Below, piece after piece: positions 25,985 to 34,982 of a DNA stretch of 64,000 nt; within the stretch, counting starts at the first letter, position 1, and every line of letters begins with the position of its first letter. Under the pieces are notes generated by a model that made no database searches, had not been told where the DNA came from, and saw nothing but the letters and a program-made list of their open reading frames with translations. The DNA is from Brevibacterium sp. CBA3109 (GTDB lineage: Bacteria > Actinomycetota > Actinomycetes > Actinomycetales > Brevibacteriaceae): contig NZ_CP158281.1 of the NCBI RefSeq assembly GCF_040256645.1, positions 2,976,001-3,040,000 on the forward strand, given 5' to 3'. A program made the position numbers and the translations under genes.

Positions 25985-26572
25985 ATGACTTTTGCCTATG
26001 ACATTCGCTCGAATCTCACCATGCTCGTGGATCTCCTCAATACCTCCGGCACCATTGCCGAGGCGGGAGATGAGCTGACGACAACCGCCGGACTCCACGG
26101 ATTTGCTGCCCGGCACGACTTCTCCGGCCCCCTGGAGGCTACCAAGCCCGATGTCGAATCGACCCGGGAATTGCGCGAACGCTTCGCCGTCGCACTCAAC
26201 GCCAGCGTCGACGCCCAGACCGAGAACGAGGCCGAAGCGAGGGAAGAAGGGGTCGTGAAAGCGGTGAATCTCACACTGCGCGAGGCCGGAGCGCTGCCGC
26301 AGCTGGTCAAGCACGGAGACTGGGACTGGCACCTGCACGCCGTGGGACAGGGCGCCAGCCTCGCCGATCGCGTAGCAGCCGACGTCGCACTCGTCCTCAT
26401 CGATCTCATCCGCAGCGGAGACCTCGACCGACTCGGACGCTGCGCTGCAGAGGACTGCGACGCCTACCTGGCTGACTTCAGCCGCAACCGCTCGAAGCGC
26501 TTCTGTGATACCGGCAATTGCGCGAACCGCACACACGTGGCCGCATTCCGCGCGCGCCAGGCCGACTCCTGA
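25985..26572 (+). CDS. CGNR zinc-finger (ABATE domain) transcriptional regulator
   Basis: 195 aa. An N-terminal stress-response (ABATE) domain begins MTFAYDIRSNLTMLVDLLNT. The C-terminus has the zinc finger RCAAEDCDAYLADFSRNRSK, then the family hallmark with CDTGNCANRTHVAAFR (the C-G-N-R position reads C-A-N-R). ATG 25985 fits the family start and a putative -10 (25969-25974) would place transcription start near the ATG, suggesting a leaderless mRNA; ATG 25973 is the alternative. Target genes unknown. Confidence 0.87.
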   Translation: MTFAYDIRSNLTMLVDLLNTSGTIAEAGDELTTTAGLHGFAARHDFSGPLEATKPDVESTRELRERFAVALNASVDAQTENEAEAREEGVVKAVNLTLREAGALPQLVKHGDWDWHLHAVGQGASLADRVAADVALVLIDLIRSGDLDRLGRCAAEDCDAYLADFSRNRSKRFCDTGNCANRTHVAAFRARQADS

Positions 26573-26838
26573 CTATCGGAGCAACCACCCGCCCGAACCG
26601 AGCGCAGTACAGCGCAGCGCACACCTCAGGAATCACAGGACCACCTCGGCGGACGATCTACCTGCGAACGAACTGTGTGGAAGCGCAAATATCCCTCAAA
26701 TTGTTAGGCGATTCCTGAGAGTCCATGCGGCACTTCACCGCTCACAGGACTTTTCTGAGAGTTTTTTGGTGAGGTAGATCACAATCGCATTCAGGGAACT
26801 ATCACGCAACTATCAGAGTCGAGCTTCAGACTGGATGC

Positions 26839-27594
26839 ATGACTACAGCACACGATACCGACATCGAAGCCACACTCCTCGTTGTCGATGATGAGCCCAA
26901 TATCCGCGAACTCCTCTCAACCAGCCTGCGCTTCGCGGGCTTCGACGTCGTCTCGGCCGCCAATGGAGCCGAAGCGCTTCGTCTGGCCGAGCAGACTGCC
27001 CCGGACCTCCTCGTCCTCGACGTCATGCTGCCGGACATGGACGGCTTCACCGTCACACGTCGCCTCCGCCAGATCGGCATGAACGCTCCGGTCGTGTTCC
27101 TCACCGCCCGCGATGACACCTCGGACAAGATCACCGGCCTCACCGTCGGCGGCGATGACTACGTGACGAAGCCCTTCAGCCTCGAAGAGGTCGTCGCCCG
27201 CATCCGCGCCGTGCTGCGTCGGACCCGCAGTCTCGAAGACGAAGAGAACGCCGTCATCATGGCCGGCGATCTCGAACTCGATGACGACACCCACGAGGTG
27301 CGCCGTTCGGGCATCCTCATCGACCTCTCCCCCACCGAGTTCAAACTGCTGCGCTACCTCATGCTCAACACGAACCGGGTGCTCTCGAAGTCGCAGATCC
27401 TCGACCATGTCTGGGAATACGACTTCGGCGGCGACACCGGAATCGTCGAATCCTACATCTCCTACCTACGCCGCAAGATCGATATCACGCCGGAGGCAGA
27501 CGCCGCCGGACACCCCATCGAGATGGAGTGGACGCCGATGATTCAGACCAAGCGCGGAGTGGGTTACATGCTGCGCACACCGGAATCCAAGTAG
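26839..27594 (+). CDS. OmpR/PhoB-family response regulator
   Basis: 251 aa. Receiver domain with acidic pair VVDDE and phospho-Asp in LLVLDVMLP, Thr in FLTARDD and Lys in VTKPFS; C-terminal winged helix (LSPTEFKLLRYLML, SYISYLRRKID, RGVGYMLR). It pairs with the kinase that starts 30 bp downstream. An HtrA protease is the third gene, so envelope or protein-misfolding stress is the likely signal, as for actinobacterial MprAB-type systems (inference). ATG 26839. Confidence 0.94.
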   Translation: MTTAHDTDIEATLLVVDDEPNIRELLSTSLRFAGFDVVSAANGAEALRLAEQTAPDLLVLDVMLPDMDGFTVTRRLRQIGMNAPVVFLTARDDTSDKITGLTVGGDDYVTKPFSLEEVVARIRAVLRRTRSLEDEENAVIMAGDLELDDDTHEVRRSGILIDLSPTEFKLLRYLMLNTNRVLSKSQILDHVWEYDFGGDTGIVESYISYLRRKIDITPEADAAGHPIEMEWTPMIQTKRGVGYMLRTPESK

Positions 27595-27624
27595 TCGGAC
27601 AAGCTCAGGCGCTAGATTACTCAC

Positions 27625-29493
27625 GTGGCAAAAGAATCCCGTCCCACCCGACCCGGCTTCTGGGAAGAATGGTCGCTGACCACCAAGCTGCTGGCCATCA
27701 TGATGCTGCTCATGCTGCTCGTTCTGTCCGGAACGAGTGCCTGGGTGCTCGAGAACCTCCGCGACAGCCTCGTCGAACGCACCGATGAGAGACTCATCAA
27801 TGCTTCGGAGACCCTGGCCAAGCAGGCTTATCAGGATGTGTTCCAGCCTGCCCAGCTGCAGTCGGCTCCGTCGGGCAAGGACCAGTCAGCGGCCTCGGGC
27901 AAGGACAGCGACAAGGCGGATTCTTCACCCGGAACTCCCACCACCATCGATTCGCACTCGTGGGACGAGCTCAAGGGCCTCCTGCCCGGGGGCTTCTATG
28001 TCCAGTTCTATGACACGAATGGCAAGCCGATCAGCGACCCGGTGGCTCCCGAGCCGGAGAACCGCCCGATCCTGCCGACGATCGACGAATCCCAGGTCTA
28101 CGAGCGCTCCGGTGAGCCATTCACTGTCGCAGGCACCAGCTCGAAATGGCGGGCACGGGCGATGAAGGTCCAGAACACGGACGTCCTCGTCTCAATCGCG
28201 GTGCCCTTCGACCGCGAGATCGACAACATCAACGAGCGCGCCCGCAATACGATGATCGGAATCGGGCTGCTGGCACTGGCCATGGTCGCTGGCGTCGGAT
28301 ACTGGGCGATCAACAACACGTTCCGGCCGCTGCGCGACATCGAAAAAACCGCCTCACGGATCGCCGCCGGTGACCTGAGCCAGAGGGTGCCGACATTCCC
28401 CCGCAACACCGAACTCGGTCGACTGTCTGGCGCACTGAATACGATGCTGGGGCGGATCGAGGATTCCTTCGACGGACAGACGCGGTCGGAGAAACGCATC
28501 CGCCAGTTCGTCTCCGACGCCTCACACGAACTGCGCACACCGCTGGTCACCATTCGCGGCTACGCCGAGCTCTACCGACAGGGTGCGATCACGAAATCAG
28601 ATGACATCGGCGCAGCAATGGAGCGCATGGAGTCCGAAGCCAAACGCATGGGCGTCCTTGTCGACGACCTCGTCGTCCTCGCCCGCCTCGACGAACAGCG
28701 ACCAGCCGAGATCGGTCCCATCGACCTCCACCGGATCGCCCGCGACGCCGCCGCAGACGCAGCTGCTCAAGCCCCCGACCGGGACATCAGCTTCATCGGG
28801 CTCGATGGAGAGGACGCGCAACCCGTACCGATGATCCGAGGATCGGAGTCGAAGATCCGCCAGGTCATCGTCAACCTCGCTGGCAACGCTGTTCGGCACA
28901 CTCCCGAGCACACAGCCATCGAGTTCGCCGTCGGCGTCGTCGGAGGCCGCACCGAGGCGACTGCGGAGCCAACAGAGCCGTCGAATGGTCAGGACACCGG
29001 CGCAAAAACCGGAGCGAACAAGGCCACAACGAACAAGACTGCGGCGAAGGACAAATCCCGCGAACGCGGATTCGTCACCGGAGGCGTCCGCATCTTCCGC
29101 CGAGGCGACTCGAACGGCAATGATCAGAACGACGCTCAGGCGCCCACCGGGATCGTGCCGGAAATGACAGCAGCCGGGTCCATCACCGTCGACGAATCGC
29201 TGCGCGGATTCCCCAACGGGCGAGTCAGATTCGAGGTTCGCGACCACGGCGAGGGGATCGACCCCGAGGTCGTTCCCCGGATCTTCGAACGGTTCTACCG
29301 CCTCGACGTCTCCAGGACTCGCGACACCGGAGGGTCTGGCCTCGGGCTCTCCATCGTCAAGGCGATCGTGGAGAACCACCACGGTGCGATCACAGTGCAC
29401 CAGACACCGGGCGGCGGTGCAACGTTCCGTATCGATCTGCCCATCTCAGAAACTGAAGACAGCGCTCCGGACGCACGAAAGGACGAGCGATGA
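27625..29493 (+). CDS. sensor histidine kinase with large insert in the catalytic domain
   Basis: 622 aa. TM1 (KLLAIMMLLMLLVLSG, about 23-40), an extracytoplasmic sensor of about 165 residues with a Ser/Lys-rich patch, TM2 (about 211-228), HAMP, HisKA with FVSDASHELRTPLVTIRGY (His about 302), N box QVIVNLAGNAVRHTPE (about 413), G1 DHGEGIDPE (about 540), F box FERFYR and G2 GGSGLGLSIV. Between the N and G1 boxes is a roughly 90-residue Thr/Lys/Asn-rich insert where most kinases have 10-25 residues. GTG 27625. Its stop overlaps the HtrA start (ATGA). Confidence 0.93.
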   Translation: MAKESRPTRPGFWEEWSLTTKLLAIMMLLMLLVLSGTSAWVLENLRDSLVERTDERLINASETLAKQAYQDVFQPAQLQSAPSGKDQSAASGKDSDKADSSPGTPTTIDSHSWDELKGLLPGGFYVQFYDTNGKPISDPVAPEPENRPILPTIDESQVYERSGEPFTVAGTSSKWRARAMKVQNTDVLVSIAVPFDREIDNINERARNTMIGIGLLALAMVAGVGYWAINNTFRPLRDIEKTASRIAAGDLSQRVPTFPRNTELGRLSGALNTMLGRIEDSFDGQTRSEKRIRQFVSDASHELRTPLVTIRGYAELYRQGAITKSDDIGAAMERMESEAKRMGVLVDDLVVLARLDEQRPAEIGPIDLHRIARDAAADAAAQAPDRDISFIGLDGEDAQPVPMIRGSESKIRQVIVNLAGNAVRHTPEHTAIEFAVGVVGGRTEATAEPTEPSNGQDTGAKTGANKATTNKTAAKDKSRERGFVTGGVRIFRRGDSNGNDQNDAQAPTGIVPEMTAAGSITVDESLRGFPNGRVRFEVRDHGEGIDPEVVPRIFERFYRLDVSRTRDTGGSGLGLSIVKAIVENHHGAITVHQTPGGGATFRIDLPISETEDSAPDARKDER

Positions 29494-31406
29494 GCAGCAA
29501 CGACCCTAACAATCAGGGCAACAACTCCAACAACAGGGGACGGCACGGGGATCAGGACCACCGGACGTTCCCCACCGATGGCTCACGCGAATCCTCAGAT
29601 AGCCCCCGCAACTCGACTGCAGGGTCCCAGGACCCCACGGACGGGTCACGGCGTTCTGCAGAGGTCCCACGCACTTTCCCGAACGGTTCGAATGGTCCAG
29701 CTCGGGTCAGTCCGCCGGTCGCACCCCCGGCACGCCCAAACACTCCATCGCAGGGTCAGAGTCAGAGTCAGAACCAGGCTCCGTGGCAAGGACAGGATCC
29801 GAGGCAGGGACAGAGGCGGGACACCGGCTTCGGCCCCCAGGGCCAGAATCCTCCTCAGATGCAGCCGACTCGTGCTCAGCCCCCTGTGGATCCGCCGACA
29901 GGGCACCCCGGACACCCTGGACAATCTGTACAACCTGGGCACTCCGGACAACCTGGGTATAGTCGCCCGCAGGCCGGACCCAACACACCCAGCGGGGCAG
30001 CCCAGACCGGCTCCAACTCCCCTGCTGACACGAACCCCTATGGCACTGCGTATTCTCAGGGAGCCGGTCAGACTGCTGCAGGTGCTGGCGCTGCAGCAGG
30101 TGTCGGCACTGCAGCAGGTGTCGGCACCGCAGCAGGTGCTGGCACCGGCACAGCCGCCTACCCTCACTTCGGCAATCAGCCGAACCAGGGCGGTTACCCC
30201 ACACCGAATTCCACAGAATTCCAGTCCGCGCCCGGAGGCCCAGGTGCGCCTGGCGCGCCCGGGTGGTCAGGGCCGTACGGAGGCGAAGCCCCACCTCGGC
30301 GAGAGAAGCGAGGACCGGGCTGGGGAGCGACTATCGCCATCGCTGTGATCGCCGCTCTGCTGGGCGGAGGTGCGGCCTTCGGCGGAAGCTATGCGGTCAG
30401 CGCCCTCGGTGGAGAAGAGCCCCGCAAGGTCGCCGAACAGACCATTGAGACCCCGGATTGGACCGAGGTCGCGAAACAGACGTCCCAAAGCGTCGTCTCG
30501 ATCCAGGTCGGCACCGATGGCCAGGTACAGGCGCTGGGCTCGGGCTCGCTCTACGACGACCAGGGACACATCATCACGAACAACCATGTGGTAGCCCCGG
30601 CGGACACACCCTCCGGTGAGATCTCGGTGACGATGAAGAGCGGTGAAACGACGAAGGCCGAAATCGTCGGCCGGGATCCGTCGACCGATATTGCTGTCAT
30701 CAAGCTTGACCAGGTTCCCGACGGTGTCGAGCCTCTGCCCGTCGGTGACTCGAAGAAGATGAAGGTGGGAGATCCGGTGATGGCATTGGGCAACCCCCTC
30801 GGCCTCGCGGACTCGGTTACCACCGGCATCGTCTCAGCCCTCGACCGTCCGGTATCCACAGAGAATATCGGTCAGGACGCATCCTCGCAGGAGAAGGAGA
30901 TGACGATCACGAACGCCATCCAGACGGATGCGGCGATCAACCCCGGCAACTCCGGTGGTCCGCTCGTGGACGGCGATGGCAACTTCATCGGCGTGAACTC
31001 CGCTGCGGCCTCGTTGAGCCAGGCCGGTGAGGGCGGTCAGTCGGGGTCGATCGGCATCGGATTCGCCATCCCCGCCTCGCAAGCCGTGATGATCGCCGAC
31101 CAGCTCATCGCCAACGGCAAAGCACTGCATCCGTTCCTCGGGATCACGCTCACCGACGGACAGATCAACAGCGGCGGCACCACCCGAGGCAGCGCCAAGG
31201 TGCAGTCGGTGCAGTCCGGGTCGCCTGCAGACAAGGCAGGCTTCAAGGACGGCGACGACATCGTGTCCGTGGCTGGCACCAAGGTGAACAATGCGATCGC
31301 TCTGCGTGCACTCGTCCGTGCACAGTCGACAAGCGCTCCCGTTGACTTCACTGTGGTCCGCGGCGGCCAGGAGCAGACGTTGAAGACAACGCTCGTGCTG
31401 AAGTAG
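29490..31406 (+). CDS. membrane-anchored HtrA/DegP-type serine protease with PDZ domain
   Basis: 638 aa. The first 270 residues are a Pro/Gln/Gly/Asn-rich cytoplasmic region, then one TM (WGATIAIAVIAALLGGGAAF, about 278-300), the trypsin-like domain with His in IITNNHVV (about 364), Asp in STDIAVIKLD (about 400) and Ser in NPGNSGGPLV (about 487), and a C-terminal PDZ domain (GSPADKAGFKDGDDIVSV). Overlaps the kinase gene by 4 nt, forming a response regulator-kinase-protease operon like mprAB-pepD of mycobacteria. A strong terminator follows. Likely degrades misfolded exported proteins. Confidence 0.94.
   Translation: MSSNDPNNQGNNSNNRGRHGDQDHRTFPTDGSRESSDSPRNSTAGSQDPTDGSRRSAEVPRTFPNGSNGPARVSPPVAPPARPNTPSQGQSQSQNQAPWQGQDPRQGQRRDTGFGPQGQNPPQMQPTRAQPPVDPPTGHPGHPGQSVQPGHSGQPGYSRPQAGPNTPSGAAQTGSNSPADTNPYGTAYSQGAGQTAAGAGAAAGVGTAAGVGTAAGAGTGTAAYPHFGNQPNQGGYPTPNSTEFQSAPGGPGAPGAPGWSGPYGGEAPPRREKRGPGWGATIAIAVIAALLGGGAAFGGSYAVSALGGEEPRKVAEQTIETPDWTEVAKQTSQSVVSIQVGTDGQVQALGSGSLYDDQGHIITNNHVVAPADTPSGEISVTMKSGETTKAEIVGRDPSTDIAVIKLDQVPDGVEPLPVGDSKKMKVGDPVMALGNPLGLADSVTTGIVSALDRPVSTENIGQDASSQEKEMTITNAIQTDAAINPGNSGGPLVDGDGNFIGVNSAAASLSQAGEGGQSGSIGIGFAIPASQAVMIADQLIANGKALHPFLGITLTDGQINSGGTTRGSAKVQSVQSGSPADKAGFKDGDDIVSVAGTKVNNAIALRALVRAQSTSAPVDFTVVRGGQEQTLKTTLVLK
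30078..30149 (+). repeat. four-copy 18-bp in-frame repeat in the HtrA N-terminal region
   Basis: Units at 30078-30095, 30096-30113, 30114-30131 and 30132-30149 of GCAGGTGTCGGCACTGCA type, encoding Ala-Gly-Val-Gly-Thr-Ala repeats in the cytoplasmic tail just before the TM segment. Length variation would stay in frame. Confidence 0.88.
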
Positions 31407-31456
31407 CAGGACTTGAGTGCAGATCACTGTGGATGACGATCTCACTCGTGCGTATA

Positions 31457-31496
31457 GGGGGTGTGGACAGCCGAGCGCTGTCCACGCCCCCTTTTT
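31457..31496 (+). terminator. strong intrinsic terminator of the RR-HK-HtrA operon
   Basis: GGGGGTGTGGACAGC (31457-31471) pairs perfectly with GCTGTCCACGCCCCC (31477-31491), followed by TTTTT. It lies 50 nt past the HtrA stop. Confidence 0.95.
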
Positions 31497-31587
31497 GTGA
31501 GCTTCTTCTGGCGCGAGCCAAACGCGATGCTGGGATGCATCCCGGTGTCTCGTCCCGAGCTCCGGTGCCCCGCCTTTAGGAGTAGTC

Positions 31588-31875
31588 ATGAGTTTCGAAG
31601 TCGACGCCGAACGCGTCTCATCCGCAGCCGCCGCCACAGCAGGCACCTCCCGGACCCTCGTTGCAGAGTCCAACACGATGCTGAGGAATCTTCTGGCCCT
31701 GCAGGAGTGCTGGAAGGGAAGTGCGGCACAGAATTTCCAGACGGTCATCAATGAGTGGGAAGGCGCACAGAAGCAGCTGTTCGAATCGCTGAACTCGATC
31801 CACGCGGCCCTCAACACGGCCGCCGCGCAGTACTCGGAAGTTGAAGCCGCGAACTCCCGGCTTTTCGCTCCGTGA
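31588..31875 (+). CDS. WXG100-family (ESAT-6-like) protein
   Basis: 95 aa helical hairpin of the type VII secretion substrate family. The turn motif is W-K-G (ECWKGSAAQNF, about residues 41-51), flanked by two amphipathic helices. The Y-x-x-x-E-type export signal appears in a related form (YSEVEAAN, residues 82-89). AGGAG lies 6 nt before ATG 31588. No ESX secretion genes are in the window, so this is an orphan copy. Confidence 0.88.
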   Translation: MSFEVDAERVSSAAAATAGTSRTLVAESNTMLRNLLALQECWKGSAAQNFQTVINEWEGAQKQLFESLNSIHAALNTAAAQYSEVEAANSRLFAP

Positions 31876-32076
31876 GCGTTGAGCAAGCGGCCTGTTGTTC
31901 CTGCCGAATCTCACCAGGGGTATCTGTTCGACTTCTATGTCCGCGTCTGGCAAATTGTCAGCCTTTGTTAGTAGGCTGATAGCGATAGTTCGCGGCGGTG
32001 CTGGCTAGGTTTCTCCAGGTTCGGAGACGATCGGCCAGCAGTGTCGGGTCAAGACCAATGCAGGAGTCTACTACGG

Positions 32077-32823
32077 ATGAGCATCTTCCAAAGGATCGCG
32101 GCGATCTTTGGCGCCAAGGCCAACAAGGCACTGGACAAAGCCGAGAACCCCAATGACACGCTCGATTATTCATATCAGAAGCAGCTTGAGCTGTTGCAGA
32201 AGGTACGTCGCGGTGTTGCCGATGTCGCCACCAGCCGCAAGCGACTCGAACTGCAGATCACTCAGCTCGAACAGCAGCAGAGCAAGCTCAGCGGTCAGGC
32301 CCAGAAGGCCATGGAAATGGGCCGCGAGGACCTCGCCCGTGAGGCACTGACCCGGAAGTCAGGTCTGGATCAGCAGATCACTGACCTGCAGGGCCAGCAC
32401 GAGGGGCTGCAGGCCGAAGAGCAGAAGCTCACTCTGGCATCACAGCGGCTGCAGGCCAAGGTCGATGCCTTCCGCACGCGGAAGGAGACGATCAAGGCCA
32501 CATACAACGCCGCAGAAGCACAGTCGAAGATCGGCGAAGCCTTCTCGGGGATCTCCGAAGAGCTCGGTGACGTCGGAATGGCAGTCCAGCGCGCCGAGGA
32601 CAAGACCGCTTCGCTCCAGGCACGTGCCGGCGCCGTCGACGAACTCATCGCTTCGGGCGCTCTGGAAGATGTCACTGGTTCCTCGAAGGACGACATCAGC
32701 TCCCAGCTGGACGCGCTCTCAAGCGAAAACGATGTCGAAATGGAGCTCAACCGAATGCGCGACTCACTGCCCGCGTCGTCGAGCAAGCAGCAGCAGTCGC
32801 TTGAAGGCGAGGACAAGCAATGA
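32077..32823 (+). CDS. pspA: phage shock protein A (IM30/PspA)
   Basis: 248 aa, almost entirely alpha-helical coiled coil. MSIFQRIAAIFGAKANKALDKAENP is the membrane-binding amphipathic helix plus the family start, followed by a long coiled coil rich in Gln/Glu/Lys/Leu. Forms ESCRT-III-like assemblies that protect damaged membranes. ATG 32077 has CAGGAG about 10 nt upstream; an upstream GTG frame is not conserved. First gene of the operon and overlapped by pspAA. Confidence 0.95.
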   Translation: MSIFQRIAAIFGAKANKALDKAENPNDTLDYSYQKQLELLQKVRRGVADVATSRKRLELQITQLEQQQSKLSGQAQKAMEMGREDLAREALTRKSGLDQQITDLQGQHEGLQAEEQKLTLASQRLQAKVDAFRTRKETIKATYNAAEAQSKIGEAFSGISEELGDVGMAVQRAEDKTASLQARAGAVDELIASGALEDVTGSSKDDISSQLDALSSENDVEMELNRMRDSLPASSSKQQQSLEGEDKQ

Positions 32824-33104
32824 TCATCCGCATCATGGGCGAGGGCCAGTTCGACATCGCCGACGTCGACCAGAACCTGTTGCAGAAATACGACAACCAG
32901 GTCGAAGACGCCGTCGACGTCGGCAATGAAGAAGCCGCCAAGAACGCTCTGCTCGCCCTCCACGACTATGTCGTCGGACACGGCAAGCCCGTCTCAGATG
33001 ACTACCTGGGGTCAAGCGATGTCGTGGTGCCGTTCGTCGACGCGACTCTGCAGGAGATCACGGAGCTCCTCACCGGTGAAGGCTTCATTCCGGACCCGGC
33101 CTGA
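32820..33104 (+). CDS. pspAA: PspA-associated protein PspAA
   Basis: 94 aa. Begins MIIRIMGEGQFDIADVDQNL and contains LLALHDYVVGHGKPV, the pattern of PspAA, a small partner of actinobacterial PspA. Overlaps the pspA stop by 4 nt (ATGA), so expression is coupled. Its biochemical role is unknown; it is presumed to modulate PspA. Confidence 0.9.
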   Translation: MIIRIMGEGQFDIADVDQNLLQKYDNQVEDAVDVGNEEAAKNALLALHDYVVGHGKPVSDDYLGSSDVVVPFVDATLQEITELLTGEGFIPDPA

Positions 33105-33191
33105 TCCACATGGCTTGAAATCGATGACTCCGGCCCACCGCCTTGGCTCAAGGCTGTGGGCCGGACCTGCCACTCCCAGAGAGGAACCACG

Positions 33192-34103
33192 ATGAAGAAT
33201 CGCTTCGTCAAGGACAACGGTCTCACCATGCGCATGGGGTGGACGATCTTCCTCAATGGGCTCATCTACGTCATCCTCATTCTTGCCATCTGGTGGATCT
33301 TCGGCCAAAGCATCTCCGGCGTCATCTTCGCCGTGCTCATCAGCGCGGGGGCTTTCTTCTTCCAGTGGTACTTCTCCGACAAGATCGCGATGAAGGCGAT
33401 GGGTGCACGGGAAGTCTCCCCCGAAGAGGCCTCGGAACTGCACACGATGGTCGATCGACTCTGCCAGCTCGCCGATTCGGCCAAGCCGCGCGTCGCGATC
33501 TCGAACTCAGCCATTCCCAACGCCTTCGCCACCGGCCGTTCGCCGGAGCGCTCGGTCGTGTGTGTGACACGCGGCCTGCTCGAGAAACTCGACCGTGATG
33601 AGGTCGAGGTCGTGCTGGCCCATGAACTCTCCCACGTCGCCCACCGCGACGTCACCGTCATGACCGTCGCCGGAGTCACCGGTGTCCTGGCCGCTCTGAT
33701 GATGCGCGCCGGCTACTACATGAGCTTCGGACGGTCGAACAACAACAACGGCGGCATTCCCATCCAGCTGCTGTTCCTCCTCGTCGGCGCCATCGTCTAC
33801 GGTCTCTCCTTCCTCCTCATCCGCAGCCTTTCGCGCTACCGTGAGCTCGCCGCAGACAGAGCAGCAGCCATCCTCACCGGCGCGCCCTCGACGTTGGCCT
33901 CTGCGCTGACGAAGCTCAGCGGCGACATGAGCAAAATCCCGGAGAAGGACCTGCGCGCCTCCGCCTCGGCGAATCATCTGGCGCTCATTCCTGCCGTCAG
34001 CGGCAAGGCGGCCCTCGGACAGCTCTTCTCCACTCATCCCTCGCTCGACAAGCGTCTGGCCCAGCTGGCGAGGATCTCCGGGCAGCTCTCACAGCCGCAG
34101 TGA
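33192..34103 (+). CDS. htpX: M48 family membrane metalloprotease HtpX
   Basis: 303 aa zinc protease that removes damaged membrane proteins. Two N-terminal TM helices (GWTIFLNGLIYVILILAIWW and the next), the active-site HELSH within LAHELSHVAHRDV, a further hydrophobic pair (about 200-220), and the third zinc ligand Glu in YRELAADRAA. ATG 33192 with AGAGGA upstream; the open upstream frame is not conserved. Third gene of the PSP operon. Confidence 0.95.
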   Translation: MKNRFVKDNGLTMRMGWTIFLNGLIYVILILAIWWIFGQSISGVIFAVLISAGAFFFQWYFSDKIAMKAMGAREVSPEEASELHTMVDRLCQLADSAKPRVAISNSAIPNAFATGRSPERSVVCVTRGLLEKLDRDEVEVVLAHELSHVAHRDVTVMTVAGVTGVLAALMMRAGYYMSFGRSNNNNGGIPIQLLFLLVGAIVYGLSFLLIRSLSRYRELAADRAAAILTGAPSTLASALTKLSGDMSKIPEKDLRASASANHLALIPAVSGKAALGQLFSTHPSLDKRLAQLARISGQLSQPQ

Positions 34104-34154
34104 CGTCTGACCTGCTGACATCCACCGTACTGACCGACATCCGCTAGGAGTTTT

Positions 34155-34754
34155 ATGGGTTTCTTCGACGCGCTGCTGGGCCGCTCCAAACCGAAGCGGG
34201 CCAACCTCGACGACCTCTTCGCACTGCCTCCCGCCGCACTCACACTCGAAGCTGCAACAGGCTTCAAGCCCACCGGTGTCGGAGCCGTGGCATTCAGGCA
34301 AGTCGAGGGGGCGGCGTTCCAGACCGCTGAATCCGAAAGCATTGCCCTCATCAGCTCGGACCCGGCCGCGAACGTGTCACAGCGCAACGACGGGTTCGGT
34401 TACACCTGGCAGGTGGTCTCCGACACCGACGCCGAGGTGGTCAACCTCGTGACCAATCTGCACGCGGTGAACTCGGCATTGGTCAGCCAGGGATTCGACA
34501 CCATGCTGCTGTGCTCGACCGTCTACTTTGCCAACCCTGATGGGCGCCGTCTGGCGCTGGTCTATCAGTACAAGCGCGGCACGTTCTATCCATTCGCGCA
34601 GTCGGGCCCGAAGCAGCGCGACAATCCCCTTGAGATCCAGGTGCGCGGCGTACTGTCCAACGAGCTTCCGTTCGAAGAGGACACATCCAACTGGTCGGCT
34701 ATCTGGGACGCACCCGGACTCAACGACACGCCTGAGGCCAATCAGCGGCCCTGA
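34155..34754 (+). CDS. pspAB: PspA-associated protein PspAB
   Basis: 199 aa soluble protein. MGFFDALLGRSKPKRANLDD and LFALPPAALTLEA are typical of PspAB, with a mixed alpha/beta body resembling YbjN-like domains. It closes the pspA-pspAA-htpX-pspAB operon before a strong terminator. Function unknown; genetic linkage implies a role in the envelope stress response. Confidence 0.88.
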   Translation: MGFFDALLGRSKPKRANLDDLFALPPAALTLEAATGFKPTGVGAVAFRQVEGAAFQTAESESIALISSDPAANVSQRNDGFGYTWQVVSDTDAEVVNLVTNLHAVNSALVSQGFDTMLLCSTVYFANPDGRRLALVYQYKRGTFYPFAQSGPKQRDNPLEIQVRGVLSNELPFEEDTSNWSAIWDAPGLNDTPEANQRP

Positions 34755-34863
34755 GCGCAGGCCCTGCCCTCTCGGCACCATCTGGTTAAGCGGCGTCACA
34801 CCCGTTGAGCCACACCCGCTGAACCTCAGGATCCGGTCGAACCACCTCGGCTGAGCCGGAACA

Positions 34864-34903
34864 TGCAAGAAGGGACGTCCCCGCGGGGACGTCCCTTCTT
34901 GCA
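34864..34903 (+). terminator. perfect 40-bp palindromic terminator after pspAB
   Basis: TGCAAGAAGGGACGTCCCC (34864-34882) and GGGGACGTCCCTTCTTGCA (34885-34903) are exact reverse complements with only GC between, so it would form a cruciform or a very stable hairpin. Likely ends transcription from both sides, since the S4 gene is convergent. Confidence 0.88.
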
Positions 34904-34982
34904 TTGTCTGCGTTGGTTCTGTCCGCGCTGCCTGTGTAGTGTTCAGCGATCAGCTCGACGCAAGAGCGCGAGAGCGCAAGTC

